A stretch of DNA of 64,000 bases from Lysinibacillus halotolerans (lineage in GTDB: Bacteria > Bacillota > Bacilli > Bacillales_A > Planococcaceae): assembly GCF_003711845.1 (NCBI RefSeq), contig NZ_RHLQ01000006.1, forward strand, positions 28,075-92,074. Reading direction: 5' to 3'. This document shows, in pieces, positions 56,989 to 64,000 of the stretch (position 1 is its first letter; each line of letters starts with the position of its first letter). A model generated the notes under the pieces. The model had not been told where the DNA came from. It saw only the letters and a program-made list of their open reading frames with translations, and searched no databases. Position numbers and translations under genes: made by a program.

Positions 56989-57552
56989 TTATCCAATGAA
57001 ATCAATATCTATTGATGGACGTTGTACTACTTCGTGGGTTACTTTTCCTTGTTTATAATCATATATAGGTCGATTAATTTGAACGTCTATTTCAGGTTTC
57101 TGCGGTGTATAATTTGTTTCTACCTTACCTGGCGTATAATCAATTTTAACAGAACCGACGGATGGAATGAATTTAATGTTCATTGGTACTCGATGGGGAC
57201 CATGATTTTGCTTAGCAACATTAGCTATAATCGCTCTCCCCTGGCCCTTTCCACTATTCTCCAAAATTTGTCGCCCTTCTTGTACTGCCTTCGCTATCCC
57301 CTTTAATACTGCCTGTCTGCCATCAGCCACATATTTTTGGACCGATTCTTTCGGTGTTAACAGTCCTAAATCTTGCCAAGCTTGCGACTGATCAATTTCA
57401 AGCTTTCCTTTTGTTGTTTCAATATTTAATTTTCCATTAGGCTGCTTTATCGTTTGATTGGCCTTTGGTTGTCGAATGATTTGAACAGGATCTTGAATAT
57501 GCATATTCAGTTTTATCTCAGTTTTCGTTATATGAAGCTTAGGGAAATTCAA
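56989..57552 (-). CDS. yviE: DUF6470 family protein (YviE-like)
   Basis: 187 aa. N-terminal [19 protein letters not shown] and the repeated [20 protein letters not shown] pattern toward the C-terminus identify the YviE/DUF6470 family found between flgL and fliW in bacilli. Its part in flagellar assembly is unknown. Pro/Thr/Val-rich beta repeats with no signal or membrane segment. TTG at 57552, eight bases after AAGAAGG, is preferred; a GTG at 57561 lies within that site. Confidence 0.88.
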   Translation of the reverse strand: MNFPKLHITKTEIKLNMHIQDPVQIIRQPKANQTIKQPNGKLNIETTKGKLEIDQSQAWQDLGLLTPKESVQKYVADGRQAVLKGIAKAVQEGRQILENSGKGQGRAIIANVAKQNHGPHRVPMNIKFIPSVGSVKIDYTPGKVETNYTPQKPEIDVQINRPIYDYKQGKVTHEVVQRPSIDIDFIG

Positions 57553-57571
57553 CTTATTCACCTTCTTTTAA

Positions 57572-57602
57572 TAAAAGCGTTTGAACAAGTATGTCCAAAC
57601 GC
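57572..57602 (-). terminator. Terminator-like hairpin between flgL and yviE
   Basis: GCGTTTG / CAAACGC around a 12-base loop (57577-57602), followed on the minus strand by TTTTATT. It could lower expression of yviE-fliW-csrA relative to flgKL. Confidence 0.6.
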
Positions 57603-57612
57603 CATGTGAAAA

Positions 57613-58539
57613 TTATAAAAAATTGACTAAAGTTTGTTGAATGATTTTTGCTCCTACAGAAAGGGATGCTTGATGAATCGATTCATATGTAATCATTTGT
57701 GTGATTGCTTCAGCATAATCAACATCTTCGTTTTGCGACATTTGTTTTGTCACATTAATTTCCTGTAAAGAGAGGCGATTCGTCATCATTTCCACTCGGT
57801 TTTGTCGAGCTCCAACATCTGCGCGAGCCTCTAACACTTTATTTTGAAGTTCAGATAAAGTATCGTCTGTTCCGTCAGCAAGACCGCCTAATAGATTTCC
57901 AATTTCCTCACCGTCAGATGCATCCAGTGCCGAAGAAATATTCGCCATTAAATCATCTACATTTTTAAATAGTTCTGCACCATTAGACGTATTTACCTGT
58001 ATTTGAATTCCATCAAATACTTCCATATTTACTTCTCCTGATGTTGCAGAAATAAATTCACCTGTCGAGCTGTCATAGGTTTCTGGATTTAATTCACCAT
58101 TGACGAACAATGGAGATTGGGTTTTCGTTCCATTAAAAATATATTTATCAGCAATTTTTGTATTGGCGACATCTTGAATTTGACTTCGAATTTGATCGAT
58201 TTCAAGTTTAATTTTTTGACGATCATCTGCAGTATTCGTATCATTAGCAGCTTGGACAACCAATTCCTTTACTCGGTTTAAAGCGTCCCCTACTTGTCCT
58301 AATGCATCATCGGATGAATCTAACCAGGAATTAACTTCGTTCATATTTCGTTCAAATTGGCTAACTTTATTTAAATCTGTTCGATAACTCATACCTTTAA
58401 TAGCAATGACCGGGTCATCGGAAGGGCGAGTAATTTTAGAGCCTGTATTAATTTGATTTTGTAACTCAGACATTTTCGAATAGCTAGTACTTAAATTTCT
58501 TAGCATGTTATTAGATAACATAGATTGGGTTACGCGCAT
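57613..58539 (-). CDS. flgL: Flagellar hook-associated protein 3 (FlgL)
   Basis: 308 aa (B. subtilis 298). Flagellin-like ends: RVTQSMLSNNMLRNLSTSYS and LQNQINTGSKITRPSDDPVI at the start, and AITQMITYESIHQASLSVGA near the end. With FlgK it joins the hook to the filament. Secreted by the flagellar type III apparatus. ATG start, 39 bases after flgK. Confidence 0.97.
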   Translation of the reverse strand: MRVTQSMLSNNMLRNLSTSYSKMSELQNQINTGSKITRPSDDPVIAIKGMSYRTDLNKVSQFERNMNEVNSWLDSSDDALGQVGDALNRVKELVVQAANDTNTADDRQKIKLEIDQIRSQIQDVANTKIADKYIFNGTKTQSPLFVNGELNPETYDSSTGEFISATSGEVNMEVFDGIQIQVNTSNGAELFKNVDDLMANISSALDASDGEEIGNLLGGLADGTDDTLSELQNKVLEARADVGARQNRVEMMTNRLSLQEINVTKQMSQNEDVDYAEAITQMITYESIHQASLSVGAKIIQQTLVNFL

Positions 58540-58578
58540 AACAATCTCCTTTCTTTACATCTAAATTGGAATTCTATT

Positions 58579-60264
58579 TTATAATCCAACACGGCCCATG
58601 CCGTTAATAATTTTATCTAGTGTTTCATCAATGACTGTAATCATTCGCGCATTGGCATTATACGCTTGCTGGAATGTAATCATATTCGTCATTTCTTCAT
58701 CTAATGAGACAGAACTCATGGAAGCACGGTTATTTGCAACAGTTAAACGAATCGTTTCTGAATTATATTGTAGACGGGCTGCTTCTTGTCCATCTACTCC
58801 CAATTGTCCGATTAAACTTTCATAGAAGGATTGGAAAGTAGCACCATCTAGATCCGTTGTCGGCGTGTAAGTAACATTTGCATCGTTAGGGTTCGTACGA
58901 TCTAAATCAATTGTAAATCCATTAGCTCCTACTGCCTTACTTTGTAAGTTCGCTAATTCAGTTGCCCATTTCCCATTTCCTTCTTCACCTGGAGCGGAAG
59001 ATGCAGCAATTTTTTTAGGATCATTTTTAATTTCAGCGCTTACTTTAATTGTACCTGCCGTTATAGTTCCAGCAGAAGTTGCTGTTGCACCTTCTCCTAC
59101 GAAGAATAGTCCCCCGTCTGGAGCTGTCGAATCATTTGTAGAATTCAATGTATAACCTGCTTGATGTACTGTATTAAATGCTTCCACAAATACTTGGGCT
59201 AATTTATCTAAATTCGCTAACATTTCAGGATAGTACCCTTCAGTTGTCGGACTATCTGTATTTTTGAAACCGTACGAATTAATTAATGATAGCAGTTTAC
59301 CTTTAGAATTCTCAAAATCTGCTTCTTCAAAACTCCCTTGAGTCGTTGTACTATCGGGTGGATTTCCAATATTAGAAACAACAATTTGGGCAAATGGATT
59401 ATACCCTTTCGTTGCTGCGTCATCCACATTTCCATCTACTTTATTTCCTGCAGTATCTAATGCCTTCAGTTCTGCATAGTCTTTTCCATCAACTAAAGTC
59501 ATCGTTGTACCATCAGCAGTTTTATAAGTAATTTTATAACTACCTTCTGCAATTTCTAAAGCGTTCCCACCAGATTTTACTCGTTCAACTGAAACTGGTA
59601 TGTATTCGTTTAACTCATCAAGCAAAGTATCTCGTGCATCGTATAAATCATTCGGCATATAACCATTTGGCTCTACAGCTTGAATTTGTTTATTAATTTC
59701 AGCAATTTGTTTCAAAATTGAATTGATTTGAGTAGTGGATACATCAATTTCATTTCCGATATTTCCTTGAATTTGTTTTAATTGTGTATCAAGGTAGTTA
59801 AACGTATCAGCCAAATGTTCTGCCCTTTGAATGGCAACTTTCCGTGCAGCTGAATCTTCCGGGTTAGTACTAACATCTTGTAAGGAACTCCAGAATAAAT
59901 TGAAGGCTTCGTTTAAACCATATTCCGACGGTTCAGACATAACATCTTCCATTTGTGAAATTGCATTTGCTTTCGATTCCCAATATCCTAATTTATTTGT
60001 TTCTTGACGATATTGGCGATCGATAAATTCATCTCGAATACGTTGGACCGATGTCGCTTCCACGCCTGTCCCAATATGTCCTGCTGTCATTGGAGAGTTC
60101 AAACCTGCGCCTGGATAACCTAATGTGGAAGCCATATTCACCCGTTGACGCGTGTAGCCTATTGTATTGGCATTGGAAATATTATGACCAGTCGTGTAGA
60201 GTGCACTTTGTTGTGTAAAAAGTCCTCTCTTACTTGCTTCTAATCCCATGAATGTGGAGCGCAA
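58579..60264 (-). CDS. flgK: Flagellar hook-associated protein 1 (FlgK)
   Basis: 561 aa (B. subtilis 507), longer mainly in the central variable domain (about residues 270-440). N-terminal GLEASKRGLFTQQSALYTTG, NISNANTIGYTRQRVNMAST are classic. C-terminal SLDEEMTNMITFQQAYNANA then RMITVIDETLDKIINGMG are classic as well. First hook-filament junction protein. TTG start, with GGAGG seven bases upstream. Confidence 0.97.
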   Translation of the reverse strand: MRSTFMGLEASKRGLFTQQSALYTTGHNISNANTIGYTRQRVNMASTLGYPGAGLNSPMTAGHIGTGVEATSVQRIRDEFIDRQYRQETNKLGYWESKANAISQMEDVMSEPSEYGLNEAFNLFWSSLQDVSTNPEDSAARKVAIQRAEHLADTFNYLDTQLKQIQGNIGNEIDVSTTQINSILKQIAEINKQIQAVEPNGYMPNDLYDARDTLLDELNEYIPVSVERVKSGGNALEIAEGSYKITYKTADGTTMTLVDGKDYAELKALDTAGNKVDGNVDDAATKGYNPFAQIVVSNIGNPPDSTTTQGSFEEADFENSKGKLLSLINSYGFKNTDSPTTEGYYPEMLANLDKLAQVFVEAFNTVHQAGYTLNSTNDSTAPDGGLFFVGEGATATSAGTITAGTIKVSAEIKNDPKKIAASSAPGEEGNGKWATELANLQSKAVGANGFTIDLDRTNPNDANVTYTPTTDLDGATFQSFYESLIGQLGVDGQEAARLQYNSETIRLTVANNRASMSSVSLDEEMTNMITFQQAYNANARMITVIDETLDKIINGMGRVGL

Positions 60265-60301
60265 AACTAACTCCTCCTTTAAATTGTTTTATGTATATGG
60301 A

Positions 60302-60322
60302 GCACGGCTCTCGATACCGTGC
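60302..60322 (-). other. Stem-loop between flgN and flgK
   Basis: GCACGG / CCGTGC around a 9-base loop, without a T run. Possibly an mRNA-stabilising or processing structure. Confidence 0.5.
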
Positions 60323-60334
60323 ATATTGATTTAA

Positions 60335-60835
60335 TTATGCTTGTGAATCAAATAATGATTTTTTAGACAAAGGATTATTCGTGTTCGATGCCTTTCCCGA
60401 ATAGTTCATTTGCTCTTGGTTAGGGCGCATCATATCTAAAGTCATATGGACGAATTGTAAAGATTGGAATACGAGTTTTTGATTTAAATCATTTTGCTTT
60501 CGTAAATCATCGATAACTGCCATTAACCGCTGCCGTACCGATTTTAATTGCTCTCGCTCTTGTTCTAAATCAGCCGCTTCGATCACATCGAGAACAGTTG
60601 GAGTGTCAGCATATACAATTCCTTTTGCGTCCAAGTAATCCATTACTAGTTGCTGACGCTGTTGCTCGAGCTGTTCAATAGCCGCTATATGGGATTGCTC
60701 ATTTTTTAACATCGTATCTAGTTCGTCCATATCGCCTTTTTTCACAATTTCTGTCTTCTGAATTGCTAGCTCAAACAAACTTTTATGCATTTTTTCAAGT
60801 TTTTCTAAAACCGATATGATTGATTGAAGCGACAT
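60335..60835 (-). CDS. flgN: FlgN-family flagellar export chaperone (YvyG)
   Basis: 166 aa, helical coiled coil: ISVLEKLEKMHKSLFELAIQ, HIAAIEQLEQQRQQLVMDYL and FQSLQFVHMTLDMM. FlgN holds FlgK and FlgL before export. Its place between flgM and flgK is the same as yvyG in B. subtilis (160 aa). The last 35 residues are polar and probably flexible. ATG start; 20 bases after flgM. Confidence 0.92.
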   Translation of the reverse strand: MSLQSIISVLEKLEKMHKSLFELAIQKTEIVKKGDMDELDTMLKNEQSHIAAIEQLEQQRQQLVMDYLDAKGIVYADTPTVLDVIEAADLEQEREQLKSVRQRLMAVIDDLRKQNDLNQKLVFQSLQFVHMTLDMMRPNQEQMNYSGKASNTNNPLSKKSLFDSQA

Positions 60836-60855
60836 GGTGAAAAACTCCTTTTCAA

Positions 60856-61116
60856 CTATTTACGATAATAATTCAATAAATCTTCAGCTACTTTATGAGC
60901 ATCAACTTTATATTCACCCGATTGAATTTCTTCTTTTAGCTTTTGAACTTTTTGAGCACGATCTGTACTGTAATTTAAAGAAGTTGACAATGCTTTTGCG
61001 GTAGTTGAAATTTCAATTTTATCAGTAACGCTCGTTTTTGCTTCTTTTGGTTTAACATTTACTGGTTGTTTGTTGTAAGGATTAATTCCATTTACACCCA
61101 ATGATGTAATTTTCAC
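60856..61116 (-). CDS. flgM: Anti-sigma-D factor FlgM
   Basis: 86 aa (B. subtilis 88). N-terminal VKITSLGVNGINPYNKQPVN, middle TDKIEISTTAKALST, and C-terminal RAQKVQKLKEEIQSGEYKVD, which binds sigma-D. It is exported in many bacteria once the hook is finished, releasing sigma-D for hag and flaG. GTG at 61116, with GAGGAGG seven bases upstream, is chosen; the ATGs at 61137/61134 precede the ribosome site. Confidence 0.94.
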   Translation of the reverse strand: MKITSLGVNGINPYNKQPVNVKPKEAKTSVTDKIEISTTAKALSTSLNYSTDRAQKVQKLKEEIQSGEYKVDAHKVAEDLLNYYRK

Positions 61117-61152
61117 AACTACCCCTCCTCTCATCATTCTTGTATATTTTAT

Positions 61153-61178
61153 ATTTCGGTTAAATTAACAAAATGTTA
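61153..61178 (-). promoter_or_regulatory. Possible sigma-D promoter for flgM-flgN-flgK-flgL
   Basis: TAAC (61178-61175), 14 bp, ACCGAAAT (61160-61153) on the minus strand. Two to three mismatches to the sigma-D consensus. The position agrees with the known second promoter in front of flgM in B. subtilis. Confidence 0.35.
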
Positions 61179-61242
61179 ACGTTTCTCATAGAAAAAGCTT
61201 ATACTTTAACACAACTAAAATCTAGAACGATTAACGTGCCAA

Positions 61243-61659
61243 TTATTTACCTTTATTTACGAAGTATGTTCCCTTTTCATTGTTTGCCACATTTTCTCTA
61301 AATTCTTTAGCTGCTTCAAATGTACGTAAATCAGATTTCAGTTCATTTTGACACGACTCGCACAATTTCCCTTTTGTCGTCAGGTGACCACAATTATCAC
61401 AAGGATAACCTAAATTGGGGAAAAGGGCAGGATGAAGACGATTTTTCCGAACCCATCTATATAATAATTCTTGCTCAACACCCGTTGCTTCCACAATTCG
61501 TTCTACTGTTGCTGCACGGTTTTCTCGTTTACGTAAAAAGCGGTAAACGATTTCGTACATCTCCTCTTCTTTTTGTGCACATTTATGACAAACATCTCGA
61601 ATACCCGTATAGTTGAAAAATTCACCGCAATTAGGACAATTTTTAATTTCAGCCATCAT
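61243..61659 (-). CDS. yvyF: Flagellar operon protein, TIGR03826/YvyF family
   Basis: 138 aa. N-terminal zinc ribbon (CPNCGEFF with CHKCAQ), a helix-turn-helix-like middle (NRAATVERIVEATGVEQELL then YRWVRKNRL), and a second ribbon (CDNCGH with CESCQ). The layout suggests a nucleic-acid-binding or adaptor protein; related FlgM-linked proteins have been proposed as regulators. ATG at 61659, five bases after GGAGG, or 61656 next to it. It stands between comFC and flgM as in B. subtilis. Confidence 0.92.
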   Translation of the reverse strand: MMAEIKNCPNCGEFFNYTGIRDVCHKCAQKEEEMYEIVYRFLRKRENRAATVERIVEATGVEQELLYRWVRKNRLHPALFPNLGYPCDNCGHLTTKGKLCESCQNELKSDLRTFEAAKEFRENVANNEKGTYFVNKGK

Positions 61660-61753
61660 CGTTTCCTCCGTTACTAATAATTTATATACTATTCCATATA
61701 AATCATCGTCTATATTTCATTTTTATTAAACTCAATTCGTATTTTTTTATATT

Positions 61754-62359
61754 TCATCCTCGAATTAATGTAAATGCCGTTACGCAATTTGCCCCGTTGT
61801 CTAATAAAACTTTTTTACCATGTTGAATCGTAGTTCCAGTTGTATAAATATCATCAACTAAAATAAAATCCTTCCCTTTAACATCCATACCGTTCTTTAA
61901 TCGGAAAATAGGGGGTGCTTTCAATCTTTGTTGCCGAGATTTTCCCCCTTGGGTTTCCGTCGTAATTTTTTCAAGATAATGAGTAAAAGGGACATTCGCT
62001 TCCTTTAACAATTCATCGACATGGGAAAAGGTTCTTTCCTTTAGTTTCAGGGGATGCATTGGTATAGGAACGATGACGGCTTTTTGTTTTGATAAATACA
62101 TGTGAATTTGTTCTCTAAAAATTTTAGCTAAAATCACATCATGCAAAAACTTATAACGATGGAGGTAGTCTTTCATTGGATTATTATATCGGAAGAGAGA
62201 GATAACTGTTTTATCTTTGTTTTCATAAGGCTCAAACTTTTTTTCACAATCAAAGCAAATTGTTTTCGGAAAATGATTTGTTAATAGTAACTTCCAAGTA
62301 ACAGGTTCGTTTAGCGGTGTGTTACATAAAAGACAATTTCTCACTTCAAAACGTTTCAT
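61754..62359 (-). CDS. comFC: Competence protein ComFC (phosphoribosyltransferase-like)
   Basis: 201 aa. N-terminal zinc motif CLLCNTPLNEP with CFDCEKKF, and the PRTase loop ILVDDIYTTGTTIQHGKKVL preceded by VIVPIPMHPLKLKERTFSHV. ComFC (family of GntX/ComF) binds ComFA and helps single-stranded DNA enter during transformation. ATG at 62359 overlaps comFA by 4 bases. comFB, which lies between them in B. subtilis, is missing. Confidence 0.95.
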   Translation of the reverse strand: MKRFEVRNCLLCNTPLNEPVTWKLLLTNHFPKTICFDCEKKFEPYENKDKTVISLFRYNNPMKDYLHRYKFLHDVILAKIFREQIHMYLSKQKAVIVPIPMHPLKLKERTFSHVDELLKEANVPFTHYLEKITTETQGGKSRQQRLKAPPIFRLKNGMDVKGKDFILVDDIYTTGTTIQHGKKVLLDNGANCVTAFTLIRG

Positions 62360-63792
62360 TTTGATTCCTCTCCGAACCCTTCTTTATTTAGACGTATAAT
62401 TTCATTTCGCGCTTCATCCATTTCCGCCGTAATTCCGTGATGAAAAAATACAATATCTCCTTTTGGAAATTGAGCATTCCGTCCAACACGACCACTTATT
62501 TGAATGAGAGCGCTGGATGTAAAAATTTTGGACTCAGCACCAACTACGGCAACTTGAATATTTTTAATTGTAATTCCTCTCTCTAAAATAGTAGTTGTTA
62601 GCAAACCAGGTACCTCTTCCTGTCGAAGTTGTAACACTTTTGATTTTCTTTCTACATCTTCTGCATGGACACTTTCGATTCGATTATCTAAAAGTTGAAA
62701 GAGGGGGGTTGCCTTTTGCATTAATTGAATAGTAGGAAAGAAAATTAAAAAAGGTTCTTTATTTCGTAGCCTTGCTTTCGTCCATTCCTCCAATTTTGAT
62801 GGAATTTTCCCCTTTTGCATTTTTTTATCGTAAGACCATAATGACTCAAACCTAGGTACTGGTAACGGGTAGCCATGATATCTTCTTGGAATAAAAGATA
62901 CTCCCCATTTTTCCCGCTTCGCTTGAGATACAATTTGGGCAGAAGGGGTTGCTGTAACTAACACTATCGGAGCATCTTTCCTTTTCACTTTTATCACCGC
63001 TTGTTGAAGAGCACGGTCATACGTATAAGGAAAGGCATCCGCTTCATCCACAATAACGACATCAAACGCATTTTCAAAACGATAAAGTTGATGGGTTGTA
63101 GCTATGACAAGTTGGGAAAAACCTTGTTGTATAGGTGCATTTCCGTACAATGCATGTAAGTTTGTTTTCGGAAAAACCTTTTGAAAACGGGGATACAATT
63201 CTAAAACGACATCCGTTCGAGGGGTTGCAATACAAACCCGTTTTCCTTGTTTCAGGGCAAATTGAACGGCAGGAAAAAGAATTTCTGTTTTTCCCGCTCC
63301 ACAAACTGCAAAGATTAAATGATTCCTACCTGTTTTTATACTTTCTTTTAATTGTTGGGATGCTTCCAATTGTAGTTCTGTATACGTCCCTTCCCACTGA
63401 AGTTCATGAGATAGACGATGATGTGGTTCTGGTCCATTCCATGTCAGTAAATCCGTGCAACTGGTTACTCTCCCCATATTTATACAGTGCCGGCAGTATA
63501 CACATACCTTTTCACATCTTGCACAATTATAGTGAACAAATTCATACTGATTTGTATTTTGACATCGATGACAAATATAATATGGTCGTTGGAATAAACC
63601 TTTGCGAATAAAAGAAATACCAGGTTTTATATTGAAAAATTCTTGTTCTATATATTTTTCGATTTTGTCTTGTGGAAAAGGGGTATAATTCCTTGTCCAT
63701 ATTCGTCCTATGAAAAAATCTCGGATCTTTGATTCAACTACGATTCCTCTATAAATGAATCTTTTATTTACTTTACACAATTGATATTTCAA
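62356..63792 (-). CDS. comFA: Competence ATP-dependent DNA translocase/helicase ComFA
   Basis: 478 aa (B. subtilis 463). Four-cysteine zinc site (CHRCQN with CARCEKVCVYCRHC, residues about 75-105), Walker A FAVCGAGKTEILFP, DEAD box VVIVDEADAFPYTYD, motif III VTATPSAQIV, and motif VI SGRVGRNAQFPKGD. It drives incoming single-stranded DNA through ComEC. TTG at 63792 is chosen because GGAG lies 8 bases upstream; a GTG at 63801 sits inside that ribosome site. Confidence 0.96.
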   Translation of the reverse strand: MKYQLCKVNKRFIYRGIVVESKIRDFFIGRIWTRNYTPFPQDKIEKYIEQEFFNIKPGISFIRKGLFQRPYYICHRCQNTNQYEFVHYNCARCEKVCVYCRHCINMGRVTSCTDLLTWNGPEPHHRLSHELQWEGTYTELQLEASQQLKESIKTGRNHLIFAVCGAGKTEILFPAVQFALKQGKRVCIATPRTDVVLELYPRFQKVFPKTNLHALYGNAPIQQGFSQLVIATTHQLYRFENAFDVVIVDEADAFPYTYDRALQQAVIKVKRKDAPIVLVTATPSAQIVSQAKREKWGVSFIPRRYHGYPLPVPRFESLWSYDKKMQKGKIPSKLEEWTKARLRNKEPFLIFFPTIQLMQKATPLFQLLDNRIESVHAEDVERKSKVLQLRQEEVPGLLTTTILERGITIKNIQVAVVGAESKIFTSSALIQISGRVGRNAQFPKGDIVFFHHGITAEMDEARNEIIRLNKEGFGEESK

Positions 63793-64000
63793 TAGAATCA
63801 CTCCTTCGTTTCGTTAAAGGTTATTATGAAAATTATTTTTGTATTGTATTGAAAATATCTTTCGTAAAATTTCAAGTAAATAAAAGAGGCTGGGACAAAA
63901 CCCACCTCTGAAATGAAAAGCCGGTGAAATTTTACGATAAGTAAAATTTCACCGGCTTTGATTATTTTAAATAAAAAATAAGGACCACTTCTGATAAAAT
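63793..64000. promoter_or_regulatory. Upstream region of comFA with AT-boxes
   Basis: Two degenerate ComK-type AT-boxes precede comFA: AAAATTATTTTTG (63829-63841) and AAAATATCTTTCG (63852-63864), spaced 10 bp (known K-boxes use 8, 18 or 31). ComK control is plausible. A clear sigma-A promoter is not evident. Confidence 0.4.
63885..63959. repeat. Composite hairpin element of GAGGCTGGGACAAAA type
   Basis: First hairpin AGAGG-c-TGGG / CCCA-CCTCT (63885-63909). Second, a perfect 19-bp stem with a GATAA loop (63917-63935 and 63941-63959). The first part resembles the 'ggctgggaca' intergenic repeats scattered through many Firmicutes genomes. It may also act as a terminator for a gene beyond the window. 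Confidence 0.7.

Noticed and set aside
63135..63611. 158-codon plus-strand frame inside comFA
   Set aside because: Fully antisense to conserved helicase motifs; no start signal and no recognisable domain.

Overview
The window is low-GC, AT-rich DNA with Gram-positive Shine-Dalgarno sites (GGAGG-type) and frequent TTG and GTG starts. Gene order matches the Bacillus subtilis comF-flgM-flgKL-fliW-csrA-hag-flaG-fliDST-hpf-secA-prfB region. It is chromosomal DNA of a motile, competence-gene-bearing member of the Bacillales. A Planococcaceae/Lysinibacillus-like genus is my best guess, but the genus cannot be fixed from sequence alone. No rRNA, tRNA, CRISPR array, IS element or prophage was seen.

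Layout. 1-1015: 3'-truncated oligopeptide/dipeptide ABC ATPase with its own sigma-A promoter. 1322-5749: a membrane-anchored GH13 (alpha-amylase-like) protein that seems to have lost catalytic residues, then yisL, yisK and a DUF418 membrane protein. 5877-13943: addBA recombination nuclease and a TVP38/DedA-type membrane protein. 14404-15446 (+): azlCD amino-acid exporter. 15532-22108: a cell-division and envelope block (minJ, ctpB, a TlpA-like thioredoxin, a coiled-coil M23 peptidase, ftsX, ftsE). 22432-28586: yvlB and the SOS-type uvrBA operon. 28957-30428: yhzC, comK, yhjD. 30739-34442: secA-prfB, with the RF2 programmed frameshift. 34658-36146 (+): a VOC-family protein and an EamA transporter.

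36269-63792 is one long minus-strand motility and competence region. From its transcriptional start it runs comFA-comFC-yvyF-flgM-flgN-flgK-flgL-yviE-fliW-csrA-hag, then a roughly 14 kb flagellin-glycosylation island (40773-55123), then flaG-fliD-fliT/fliS and hpf. The island holds pseB, pseC, pseG, pseI and a pseF/spsF-like cytidylyltransferase for CMP-pseudaminic acid, two Maf (DUF115) glycosyltransferases with a small helical protein between them, a GT2-TPR glycosyltransferase, an overlapping HAD/ATP-grasp pair, and a two-gene redox/pyruvyltransferase-type cassette. That cassette lies between two ~72 bp direct repeats, each containing a terminator. No pseH acetyltransferase is present.

How it works together: sigma-D (antagonised by FlgM) should drive hag and flaG. 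FliW and CsrA set flagellin translation through a visible CsrA hairpin in the hag leader. The Pse enzymes make a nonulosonate that Maf proteins would attach to Hag. Regulatory sites readable directly include a consensus sigma-H promoter before hpf, a LexA/SOS box before uvrB, a sigma-D promoter and CsrA site before hag, and many intrinsic terminators. The most novel part is the glycosylation island.
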